Assembly (NCBI RefSeq): GCF_900113695.1
Contig: NZ_FOQH01000002.1
Coordinates: 558,001 to 622,000, forward strand
Length of the DNA: 64,000 nt
From: Albimonas pacifica
GTDB taxonomy: Bacteria; Pseudomonadota; Alphaproteobacteria; Rhodobacterales; Rhodobacteraceae
Direction: 5' to 3'
The notes beneath the pieces are model-generated. The model searched no databases. It worked only from the letters and a program-made list of their open reading frames with translations, and was not told where the DNA came from. Made by a program: the position numbers and the translations under genes. This document shows positions 1 to 8,251 of the stretch, one piece after another; within the stretch, counting starts at the first letter, position 1; the number at the start of each line of letters is the position of its first letter.

Positions 1-570
1 GGGGGCGGCGGCCGGATCGCGATAGAGGGCGACGAGATCGGCGATCATCACCTCCAGCGAGCGGTGGTCGGCGATGATGTGATGGGCGGCCAGCGCCAGC
101 ACATGGGTCTCGGGCGCCAGCCGCACCAGCAGGCAGCGCACCAGCGGGCCGGCGGCGAGGTCGAAGGGCTGGGCGGCGAAGGCGGCCAGCGCCGCCTCCA
201 GCGCCTGGGGGTCGGCGGCCAGGTCCGCGCGGGCCAGCTCCAGCGGTTGGGGCGGGTCGATCGCCTGCAGGGGGGCGCCGCCCTCGTCCTCGAAGCGGGT
301 GCGCAGGCTGGCGTGGCGGGCGCGGATCCGGGAGAGGGCCGCGGAGAGGCGCGGCACGTCCAGCGCCCCCTCCAGCCGCAGGGCCGAGGAGATCGTGTAG
401 GCCGAGCCGCCGGGCGCCATCTGCTCGACGAACCACAGGCGCTGCTGGGCGAGGCTCAGCGGGGCGCGCCGCAGCTCCCCCCCGCCCTCGGCCGCGCGGC
501 GCAGGCGGGCGGCGAGCAGGGCGCGGCGGTCAGAGGTCTCCGGGGCGGGGATCGCGTGATCTTCGGGCAT
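1..570 (-). CDS. NRPS, N-terminal condensation domain (cut by window edge)
   Basis: This is the first 190 residues of a nonribosomal peptide synthetase that continues beyond position 1. After about 35 residues comes condensation-domain motif C1 (LSLAQQRLWFVEQ), and near residue 168 the catalytic motif reads HHIIADHRS. Both histidines and the aspartate of HHxxxDG are present; the glycine after the aspartate is His. Its ATG shares one base with the stop of the preceding C-A-T gene (TGATG), so the two are translationally coupled and the condensation domain probably accepts the chain from that protein. The rest of the module cannot be seen, so the substrate and any terminal thioesterase are unknown. 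Confidence 0.88.
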   Translation of the reverse strand, partial: MPEDHAIPAPETSDRRALLAARLRRAAEGGGELRRAPLSLAQQRLWFVEQMAPGGSAYTISSALRLEGALDVPRLSAALSRIRARHASLRTRFEDEGGAPLQAIDPPQPLELARADLAADPQALEAALAAFAAQPFDLAAGPLVRCLLVRLAPETHVLALAAHHIIADHRSLEVMIADLVALYRDPAAAP

Positions 571-3500
571 CAGGCTCGCGCCTCCGTGTCGTCGTCGTCC
601 ATGCGGGCCAGCATCGCCTCCACCTCGGCGTCGGAGAGACCGTCGAGGTCGATCTCCGCTGGCTCCGGCCGGCTCAGGGCCGCGTCCACCAGGGCGGCCT
701 GGCGGCGAGGGGTGAGCGCCTCGAAGAGGGCGCCCAGCGGCAGCTCCACGTTGAAAGTCTCGCGCAGGCGGGCCAGCAGGCGCATCGCCAGCAGCGAGTG
801 GCCGCCGCGGGCGAAGAAGTCGTCCTCGGCGCCGACGGCCTCCACCTCCAGCAGGGCCTGCCAGAGGGCGATGACCTGCGCCTCGGTCTGCGTCGCGGGC
901 GGCGCCGGCGGGGCGGCGTCGGGCAGCGGCAGGGCGGCCAGCGCCCGGCGATCGACCTTGCCGTTGGGCATCCGCGGCAGGGCCGGGTGCAGGGACCACA
1001 GGGCGGGGACCATGTGGCGGGGGAGGGCCTGGACCAGCGCCTCGCGCAGGGCGGCCGGATCGAGCGTGTCGGGCGCCACATGGGCGATCAGCCGGCGGTC
1101 GACGTCGCCGGGCGCGCCGGTGGCGAGGACGGCGGTCTCGGCGACCTGCGGGAGCGCCTCCAACGTCGCCTCGATCTCGCCGATCTCGATGCGCAGGCCG
1201 CGCAGCTTCACCTGGGCGTCGATGCGCCCCAGGATGTCGATGCGCCCGTCCGCCCGCCAGCGCCCGCGGTCGCCGGTGCGGTAGAGCCGGGCGCCGGGCG
1301 TGGGGTCGAACGGGTCGGGCACGAAGCGCTCGGCCGTCAGCCCGTGCCGCTCGAGGTAGCCGCGCGCCAGGCCCGCGCCGGCCACGCAGATCTCGCCGGC
1401 CGCGCCGCGGGGCAGAAGCCGGCCGTCGCGGTCGAGGATGTGCAGCCGGGTCCCGGGGAAGGGGCGGCCGATGGGCATCGGGCGCTCGGTCTCGTCCTGC
1501 ACCGGGCCGCCGGCGTCGTAGATGGCGTCCTCGGTAGGGCCGTAGAGGTTGTGGATGCGCCTCAGGCCGCCGCGGGCCTGCAGGCGGTCGAGCAGGGCGG
1601 GGGGGAAGAATTCGCCCGCCAGGTTGATCACCCGCAGGGTGTCGGGCAGGTCGTGGCGCTCGGTCAGCTCGCGCAGCAGGCTGGGCACGGTGTTGACCAG
1701 CGTGACCCCGGCCGAGGCCGGCAGCGTCGGCAGGTCCAGCAGCGTCTGCGCCAGCACCAGCCGCCCGCCATGGGCCAGCGTCGCGAAGATCTCGAACAGC
1801 GACAGGTCGAAGGAGACCGATGTGGCGAAGAGCACGCCCGAGAGGTCGTCCGCGTCGAAGGTCTCCCCTGCCCAGGCCACGCGCGAGAGGATCGCGCGAT
1901 GCTCCAGCGCCACCCCCTTGGGCCGACCGGTGGAGCCGGAGGTGTAGATCACCACCGCCAGCGAGCCCGCCTCGCCCCGCGGCGCCACGGGGCCGGGCGC
2001 GGGGGGGATCTCGGCGAGGTCCAGCGTCTCTCCCATCGCGACCGGCGCGGGTCCGTCGACCAGCGTCAGGGCGAGGCTCGCGTCCTGCGCCAGCAGCGCG
2101 AGGCGCGCCGGCGGCCAGGCGGGGTCGAGGGGCACGTAGGCGCAGCCCGCCTTCAGCACGCCCAGGATCGCGGGGACGAGGTCCGGGCCGCGGCGCAGGC
2201 AGAGCCCGATCCGCGTCTCGGGGGGCAGGTCGCGGGCGATCAGAGCGGCGGCCACCGCCTCGGCCCGCGTCTCGATCTGGGCGTAGGTCAGCGCGCCCCC
2301 CTCATGGGTCAGCGCCACGGCGTCCGGAGTGCGGGCGGCCTGGGCGGCGACGGCTTCGTGCAGGGTCGGCGCGTGCGGGGGCAGAGGCGGGCCCTGGGCG
2401 AGCTCCATCAGCTCGGCGCGCTCGGCCGCGTCCAGCAGGGGCAGGTCGGCGGGGGCGGTCCCGGGGGCGTCGAGCAGGGCGGCGAGCGTGCGGAGATAGC
2501 GGGCGCCCAGCGTCTCGACGGTGGCGGTGTCGTAGAGGTCGGCGCGGTATTCGATCCGCCCGGCCAGGCGCGCGCCGTCGTCCTCGAGGTTGACCCGCAG
2601 CTCGTATTTCACCGCCCGCTCGCGGGGGCTCATCCGTTCGAGGCGGAGGCCGTCGAGGGCCTCCGGCAGGGTCTCGGCCTGCTGGAGGTCGAACTTGGCG
2701 CGGAACAGCGGGATCGGCTCGCCGGGGGCGCGGTCGGGGTTCAGCGCCTCGACCACCTGGTCGAGGGGGGCGTCCTGGCGGGCCATCGTCTCCTGCAGGG
2801 CCTGTTCCGCGCGGGCCTGCGCCTCGGCCAGGGTGGCGGCGCCCGCCAGGTCCACCCGCAGCGCCAGCGTGTTGACCAGCGGCCCCACCAGCGCCCCCGT
2901 GCCCATCGGTCCGCGGCCGGAGACGTCGGTCCCCAGCACCACGTCGTCGGTGTCGGCGACGCGCGACAGCGTCAGCGCGAAGGCCCCCAGCAGCAGCGTA
3001 TAAAGCGAGACGCCGCGCCGCCGCGCCGCCTCCCGCGCGCGGGTCGCCAGCGCCTGCGGCAGGGCGAAGGGGGCGAAGCCGCCCTGCGGCTCCGCGCCCG
3101 GCCGGCGATCCCGCGGCAGCTCCAGCGTCGGCGCGTCGGCGAGGCGGTCGCGCCACCAGGCGAGCTGCGCCTCGATCTCCGCCCCCTGCGCCTCGTGCTG
3201 CCAGGCGGCGTAGTCCAGCATCCGCGGCGCCAGCGGCAGGCCCGCGTCCTCGCCCCGGCAGGCGGCGGCGTAAAGGGCCGCGAGCTCCCGCACCAGCAGG
3301 CCCAGCGACCAGCGGTCGGCGGCGATGTGGTGCAGGCCGAGGGCGAGGAGGTGGTCCCCGGCCCCCAGCCGCGACAGCCCTGCGCGCATCGCCCCGGCGG
3401 CGAGGTCATGCGGGCGCCCGGCGATCTCGTCCAGCGCGGCGCGGGCGGCGGCCTCGGGGTCCGGTTCCGCCGCAAGGTCGAGGCGCCGCAGCGGGGGCCG

Positions 3501-3836
3501 CGCGTCGGCGGTCTGCACCGGGGCGCCGTCGGCGCCCTGGGCGCAGCGCATCCGCAGCGCCTCGTGACGCTCGACCAGGGCGGCGAAGGCGGCCTCCATC
3601 GCGTCCTCATCGAGAGGGCCGCGCAGGCGCAGGGCGAGGGCGAGGTTGTAGGCCGTCTCCGCCGGCGCGAGCTGCTGCACGAACCACAGGCGGGCCTGCG
3701 CGAAGGAAAGCGGGGCGGGGCCGTCATGGGCGCGCCGCGGAATGCCGCCCTCGGGCCGGCGCGCAGCGAGGCGGCGTTCCAGCAGCGCCCGGCGCTCGGG
3801 CGACAGCTGCGCGAGCTTCTCCGACAGCGCGCTCAT
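570..3836 (-). CDS. NRPS module, C-A-T, alanine-like adenylation code
   Basis: A 1088-residue single NRPS module. C domain about 42-470 with HHIAADRWS near 169 (the Gly after the catalytic Asp is Arg). A domain about 500-960 with TSGSTGRPKG near 630, YRTGD and PNGKVDR, so it looks active. T domain with the phosphopantetheine serine in GGHSLLAM near 1012, then an acidic helical tail (SDAEVEAMLARMDDDD) that resembles a docking tail. Reading specificity positions by eye against GrsA gives D-L-F-N-N-A-L-I-Y, close to published alanine codes. The start at 3836 overlaps the PKS stop (ATGA) and begins MSALSEKLAQ; the open frame upstream of it is an antisense artefact. The protein probably elongates a chain from the upstream PKS and passes it to the partial NRPS downstream. 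Confidence 0.93.
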   Translation of the reverse strand: MSALSEKLAQLSPERRALLERRLAARRPEGGIPRRAHDGPAPLSFAQARLWFVQQLAPAETAYNLALALRLRGPLDEDAMEAAFAALVERHEALRMRCAQGADGAPVQTADARPPLRRLDLAAEPDPEAAARAALDEIAGRPHDLAAGAMRAGLSRLGAGDHLLALGLHHIAADRWSLGLLVRELAALYAAACRGEDAGLPLAPRMLDYAAWQHEAQGAEIEAQLAWWRDRLADAPTLELPRDRRPGAEPQGGFAPFALPQALATRAREAARRRGVSLYTLLLGAFALTLSRVADTDDVVLGTDVSGRGPMGTGALVGPLVNTLALRVDLAGAATLAEAQARAEQALQETMARQDAPLDQVVEALNPDRAPGEPIPLFRAKFDLQQAETLPEALDGLRLERMSPRERAVKYELRVNLEDDGARLAGRIEYRADLYDTATVETLGARYLRTLAALLDAPGTAPADLPLLDAAERAELMELAQGPPLPPHAPTLHEAVAAQAARTPDAVALTHEGGALTYAQIETRAEAVAAALIARDLPPETRIGLCLRRGPDLVPAILGVLKAGCAYVPLDPAWPPARLALLAQDASLALTLVDGPAPVAMGETLDLAEIPPAPGPVAPRGEAGSLAVVIYTSGSTGRPKGVALEHRAILSRVAWAGETFDADDLSGVLFATSVSFDLSLFEIFATLAHGGRLVLAQTLLDLPTLPASAGVTLVNTVPSLLRELTERHDLPDTLRVINLAGEFFPPALLDRLQARGGLRRIHNLYGPTEDAIYDAGGPVQDETERPMPIGRPFPGTRLHILDRDGRLLPRGAAGEICVAGAGLARGYLERHGLTAERFVPDPFDPTPGARLYRTGDRGRWRADGRIDILGRIDAQVKLRGLRIEIGEIEATLEALPQVAETAVLATGAPGDVDRRLIAHVAPDTLDPAALREALVQALPRHMVPALWSLHPALPRMPNGKVDRRALAALPLPDAAPPAPPATQTEAQVIALWQALLEVEAVGAEDDFFARGGHSLLAMRLLARLRETFNVELPLGALFEALTPRRQAALVDAALSRPEPAEIDLDGLSDAEVEAMLARMDDDDTEARA

Positions 3837-6800
3837 GCCGAGCCCTCCGCCAGCGCCTGTTCCAGGTCTTCGTCGGAGAGGTCCGAGACCTCGGAGAGCA
3901 GGGCGGCGAGGTCCTCGTCCGCGGCCAGCTTCGCCTCGATCAGCCGGGCGATGCCCGCGGCGCTGGGGTTGCCGGAGAGCAGGTCGCGCATCTCGATCTC
4001 CACCGGGAAGGCCTCGCGCAGGCGGGCGATGGCCCGAATCGCGAGAAGGGAATGGCCGCCGAGCTCGAAGAACCCGTCCTGCGCGCCCACGCGGTCCAGC
4101 TTCAGCAGGTCCTGCAGGATGCCGGCGACCGCGGTCTCCACCGGGCCCGAGGGGGCGACGAAGGGCGTGTCGATCTCGGGCCGCGGCCGGGCGCCGGGGG
4201 CGGCGGTTTCGGTTTCGAGCCGCGGCGTGGGGGCCAGCCAGCGGGCCCGGCGGGCGTCGACGTCGGCGCGCGAGACGATGGCGCAGCCGGAGACGCCATC
4301 GGCCAGCAGGCGCAGGGTCGCCTCCCAGACCTGATCCGCGGTCAGCGACAGGTCGGGGACGCCGGGGCGCTCGGGCGGCGCCTCCGGGCCGCGGACATGG
4401 TCCCAGGCGATGGAGAGCCAGCGCGTCCGCGCCTCCCGCGCCTCGCCCGCCACCACGAGGTCGGCGCGGTGATGCGCGCCTGCATAGGCCGCCAGGCCCG
4501 CCCCCCCGATCACCGAGGACAGCGATCCCTGCACGCAGCAGAAGCCGACCTTCAGTCCCCGGGTGGCCTCCGCCAGCGCCTCGACCGGCGCGGCGCAGGC
4601 CGTGTGCGCGCGGGAGAGTTGGGCGGCCCCCAGCAGCGGCAACGGCGCCGTCGTCTCGGCGTCGGAGAAGGGCGAGCACAGGAACACCCCGTCGATCCGC
4701 CCCCAGCGGGCGACCACCGCCTCCAGCGCCGCGCGCAGGGCGGAGGCGTCGGCGACGTCGGCCGCAAGACGCAGCAGGCGGTCGTTTTCCGCCATCCCGA
4801 AAGGCGCGGCGCCGGGCGACTCGATCAGGGCGAGGCGGAGGCCCGGACGGGCGGCGAGGCGTTCGGCCCAGACCCGGCCGAGGCCGGCGGAGACGTCGCC
4901 CGCCACCACGAAGACGCCGTTGCGGCGCAGGGCGCGGGCGGGGTCTTCGGGGGCGAGGGCCAGCCGCTCATGCTCCAGTCGCCACAGGCGGGCGCCGCGG
5001 CGGGCGGCGATGGGGGCGGTCTCGGCCGGCAGCGCGCGGGCGAGCCAGGCGGCGAGCTCCGCAGGGCGGGCGCGCTCGGCCGGGTCGAGGTCGAGGATCC
5101 GGCAGCCCAGCCCCGGCGTCTCCTGCGCCGCGACCTGGGCGAGGCCGTGCAGGGCGGCCTGCGCAGGGTCCAGCGTCTCGGCCCCCGTGACGTCGACGGC
5201 CCCGCGGGTGAGCAGCGCGACGGTCGTCTCCCCCTCCCGCGCCGAGAGGGCGCGGAGCAGGTCCACGAGGGGCTCGGGCCGCGCGCCCTCCTCGCCCAGC
5301 GGCCCGAGGATGGCGACATGGCTCGGCGCGGCCCCGCGCTGGGCGAGCAGGGAGAGCAGGCCGGCGGCCGGGCCTTCGGCAGGGGCGGAGACCGTGCGGT
5401 AGCCGGTCTCGGCCAGCGTCGGGCCGGGTTCGACCCGCCAGACCTCGTCGCCGGCCCGCTCCAGCGCCTCGGCGAGCGGGCGGCCCAGGGCGCCGTCGTC
5501 CAGTATCAGCCAGCCGCGGCGACCGGGAACGGCGGGGGCGGGCTGGGCGCGCCGCCAGGCGGGGACGTAGGCCTGCGGCGCCCCGGGGGCGTGGGCCTGC
5601 GGCGCCCCGGGGGCGTCGTCGGGCTTGTCCTGCGGAGCGGCGGCCGCGGAGGCGTCCGGCTCCACCCAGCAGCGCTCGCGCTCGAACGGGTAGAGGGGCA
5701 GCGCCACGCGGCGGGCGCCGGGCGGCGACAGGGCCGCGAGATCGGGCGAGAGACCGGCCCGCCAGGCGCAGCCGACCGCCTCCAGCAGCGCCTCGGGCGT
5801 GAGGGCCGCGAGGCCCGGGACCGTGCGCTCGGCCCCCTGCCGGCGCAGCAGCAGGTCGAGGCCGCCGGCGGGGCCGACCTCGACGAAGACCGGCGTCTCC
5901 AGCGCCGCGGCGGCCGCGGCGCCGTCGCCGAAGCGCACCGTCTCGCGCAGCTGGCGGGCCCAGTAGGCGGGATCCGTCGCCTGCGCCTCGGTCAGGTGCG
6001 CGCCGGTGAGGTTGGACCAGACCGGCAGCCGGGGCGCGCGCAACGCGACCTGCGCAAGGTGGCGGGCGAAGCCCTCGGCCGCCGGCGCCATGGCCTGCGA
6101 GTGGAACGCGTGCGAGGTCTTCAGCCGGCGATGCCCGACGCCGGCGGCGTCGAGCCGCGCCTCCAGTTCGGCGATCGCCTCGACGGGGCCGGAGAGCGCG
6201 GTCAGACCGGGGCCGTTGCGCGCGGCGATCTCGACCTCCGCCGGCAGCAGGTCCTCGAGCGCCCGGTCGGGGTGGATCGCCGCGACCATCGCCCCGGGCG
6301 CGCAGGCCTGCATCAGGCGGCCGCGCTCGGCGACCAGGTCCAGCCCGGTCTCGAAGTCGAAGACCCCGGCGAGGCAGGCGGCGCTCAGCTCGCCCAGCGA
6401 GTGGCCGAGCAGCCCCGCGGGCGCGACGCCCAGCGCCGTCCAGACCTGCGCCAGCGCCACCTCCATGGCGAAGAGCGCAGGCTGGGCCTGGGCGGTGTCT
6501 TGCACCGACGCGTCGTCCTCGAACAGGATGCGGCGCAGCTCGGGGCCGGCATGGGCGACGGCGCGGTCGATCCAGGCGGCGAAGGTGGGGTCCGCGGCGT
6601 GCAGCGCGCGGGCCATGGCCGGGCGCTGGGCGCCCTGGCCGGGGAACAAAAACACCGCCTGCGGAGGGGCGCCGGGGGTGCGGGCGGCCTCCGGGTCCGC
6701 GGCGCGCAGGCGGGCGGCGGCCTCGGCCGGGGTCCGGGCGACCACCGTGCGCCGCCAGCGGAAGGCCGTGCGGCCGGCGGCGAGCGTGTGGGCCGCGTCC

Positions 6801-8251
6801 GCCAGCGGCGGGGGATCGCGCTCCAGCCGCTCGGCGAGCGCCCGGGCGCTTGCCTCCAGCGCGGCCCGGGTCTTCGTGGAGAGGGTCAGCAGGCGGGGGG
6901 CGTCGGCGGGCTCGGCCCGGGGCGGGAGAGCCGGCGCCTCCTCCAGCACCACATGGGCGTTGGAGCCGCCGATCCCGAAGGAGCTGACGCCCGCCCGCCG
7001 CGGCCCGGCGCAGGTCCAGTCGCGCCGCGCCGCGACGACCTCGAACAGCCCGGCCGGGGCGTCGATGCGCGGGTTCAGCCGCTGGAAATGCAGGGTGGGG
7101 ACCAGGGTGCGGTGGCGCAGCATCAGCGCGGCCTTGATCAGCCCCGCCACCCCGGCCGCCACGTCGAGATGGCCGATCCCGGTCTTGACCGAGCCCAGCG
7201 CGCAGGGCGCCTCGCGCGCGTCGCTCCCGAAGGCGCGGGCCAGGGCCGCGATCTCCACCGGGTCGCCCAGCGCGGTGCCGGTGCCATGGGCCTCGATGCA
7301 GGAGATCGAGGTCGAGGCGACGCCGGCCGCGGCCTGGGCGGCGGCGATCACCGCGGCCTGGGCGGCGACGTCGGGGGCGGTGAAGCTGGCCTTGCCGGCG
7401 CCGTCGTTGTTGACCGCCGACCCCAGGATCACCGCCGCGATGTCGTCCCCGTCGGCCAGCGCATCCTCGAGCCGCTTCAGCACCACCACGCCGACGCCGT
7501 TCCCCGCCACGGTCCCGTCGGCGTCCGCGTCGAAGGCCCGGCAGCGGCCGGTGGGGGACAGGATCCCCCCCGCCAGCGCCCGGTAGCCGTCCTGGCGCGA
7601 CAGCGCGGCGCCGCCCGCCAGCGCCCGGTCGCACTCCCCCGCCAGCAGCGCCTGCACCGCCATGTGCACCGCCACCAGCGAGGACGAGCACGCCGTCTGC
7701 ACGCTCATCGCCGGCCCCCGCAGGTCCAGCTTGAAGGCCGCGCGGGTGGCGAGGAAGTCCTTGTCGTTGGCCGTGAACACCTCGTAGGGCGTGACCGAGC
7801 GGCGGACCTCGGCGTTCCCGTGCAGGTTCGCCAGATAGCCGTTCATCCCGGCCGAGCCGTAGACGCCCGTCGCCTGCCCGGGCCCGTCGCCGGGGGCGTG
7901 GCCGGCGTTCTCCAGCGCGTGCCAGGCGCATTCCAGGAACAGGCGCTGCTGGGGGTCGAGGATCTCGGCCTCGGCCGGCGAATAGCCGAAGAAGCTCGCG
8001 TCGAAGCGGTCGTGGCCCTCGACCTGGGCGGCGACGGGCACGAAGTCGGGGGCGGCGAGGGTCGCCTCGTCCACCCCGCGGGCGCGCAGTTCGGCGGGGT
8101 CGAGGGCCTGGAGGCCGTCGACCCCCTCCACCAGGTTGCGCCAGAAGGTGTCGAGGTCCGGGGCGCCGGGAAAGCGGCAGGCCATGCCGACGACGGCGAT
8201 CTCGAAACCGGTGCGCTCGGCTTGGGTGAGCTCGGGGGGGAGGTCAGGCAT
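3833..8251 (-). CDS. Type I PKS module, KS-AT-(degenerate KR)-ACP
   Basis: A 1472-residue modular polyketide synthase. KS has the nucleophile in TACSSSL near 188, EAHGTGT and KTGIGH. AT has GHSLGE near 618 and HAFH near 715, the usual malonyl-CoA signature. A KR-like fold at about 1120-1290 is probably inactive: the cofactor loop reads AGDVSAGLG in place of TGGxGGLG, the catalytic-Lys region is not recognisable, and the YAAAN segment reads YAGAH. ACP has LGGHSLL near 1400 and an acidic tail (SDLSDEDLEQALAEG). The expected product is therefore an unreduced beta-keto unit. The gene overlaps the upstream C-T gene by 8 bp and the downstream NRPS by 4 bp. The AT-KR linker carries a 24-bp tandem duplication. 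Confidence 0.94.
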   Translation of the reverse strand: MPDLPPELTQAERTGFEIAVVGMACRFPGAPDLDTFWRNLVEGVDGLQALDPAELRARGVDEATLAAPDFVPVAAQVEGHDRFDASFFGYSPAEAEILDPQQRLFLECAWHALENAGHAPGDGPGQATGVYGSAGMNGYLANLHGNAEVRRSVTPYEVFTANDKDFLATRAAFKLDLRGPAMSVQTACSSSLVAVHMAVQALLAGECDRALAGGAALSRQDGYRALAGGILSPTGRCRAFDADADGTVAGNGVGVVVLKRLEDALADGDDIAAVILGSAVNNDGAGKASFTAPDVAAQAAVIAAAQAAAGVASTSISCIEAHGTGTALGDPVEIAALARAFGSDAREAPCALGSVKTGIGHLDVAAGVAGLIKAALMLRHRTLVPTLHFQRLNPRIDAPAGLFEVVAARRDWTCAGPRRAGVSSFGIGGSNAHVVLEEAPALPPRAEPADAPRLLTLSTKTRAALEASARALAERLERDPPPLADAAHTLAAGRTAFRWRRTVVARTPAEAAARLRAADPEAARTPGAPPQAVFLFPGQGAQRPAMARALHAADPTFAAWIDRAVAHAGPELRRILFEDDASVQDTAQAQPALFAMEVALAQVWTALGVAPAGLLGHSLGELSAACLAGVFDFETGLDLVAERGRLMQACAPGAMVAAIHPDRALEDLLPAEVEIAARNGPGLTALSGPVEAIAELEARLDAAGVGHRRLKTSHAFHSQAMAPAAEGFARHLAQVALRAPRLPVWSNLTGAHLTEAQATDPAYWARQLRETVRFGDGAAAAAALETPVFVEVGPAGGLDLLLRRQGAERTVPGLAALTPEALLEAVGCAWRAGLSPDLAALSPPGARRVALPLYPFERERCWVEPDASAAAAPQDKPDDAPGAPQAHAPGAPQAYVPAWRRAQPAPAVPGRRGWLILDDGALGRPLAEALERAGDEVWRVEPGPTLAETGYRTVSAPAEGPAAGLLSLLAQRGAAPSHVAILGPLGEEGARPEPLVDLLRALSAREGETTVALLTRGAVDVTGAETLDPAQAALHGLAQVAAQETPGLGCRILDLDPAERARPAELAAWLARALPAETAPIAARRGARLWRLEHERLALAPEDPARALRRNGVFVVAGDVSAGLGRVWAERLAARPGLRLALIESPGAAPFGMAENDRLLRLAADVADASALRAALEAVVARWGRIDGVFLCSPFSDAETTAPLPLLGAAQLSRAHTACAAPVEALAEATRGLKVGFCCVQGSLSSVIGGAGLAAYAGAHHRADLVVAGEAREARTRWLSIAWDHVRGPEAPPERPGVPDLSLTADQVWEATLRLLADGVSGCAIVSRADVDARRARWLAPTPRLETETAAPGARPRPEIDTPFVAPSGPVETAVAGILQDLLKLDRVGAQDGFFELGGHSLLAIRAIARLREAFPVEIEMRDLLSGNPSAAGIARLIEAKLAADEDLAALLSEVSDLSDEDLEQALAEGSA
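5571..5618. repeat. 24-bp tandem duplication in the PKS linker
   Basis: Two adjacent 24-bp copies, nearly identical (5571-5594 and 5595-5618), encode two eight-residue units, APGAPQAY and APGAPQAH, in the unstructured linker between AT and the KR-like domain. The duplication keeps frame and looks like a slippage event in a flexible region. Confidence 0.8.

Noticed and set aside
3837-4679. N-terminal extension of the C-A-T NRPS by about 280 residues
   Set aside because: The extension is Arg/Pro-rich and lies out of frame inside the PKS gene; the ATG at 3836 in the ATGA overlap starts directly before the condensation domain.
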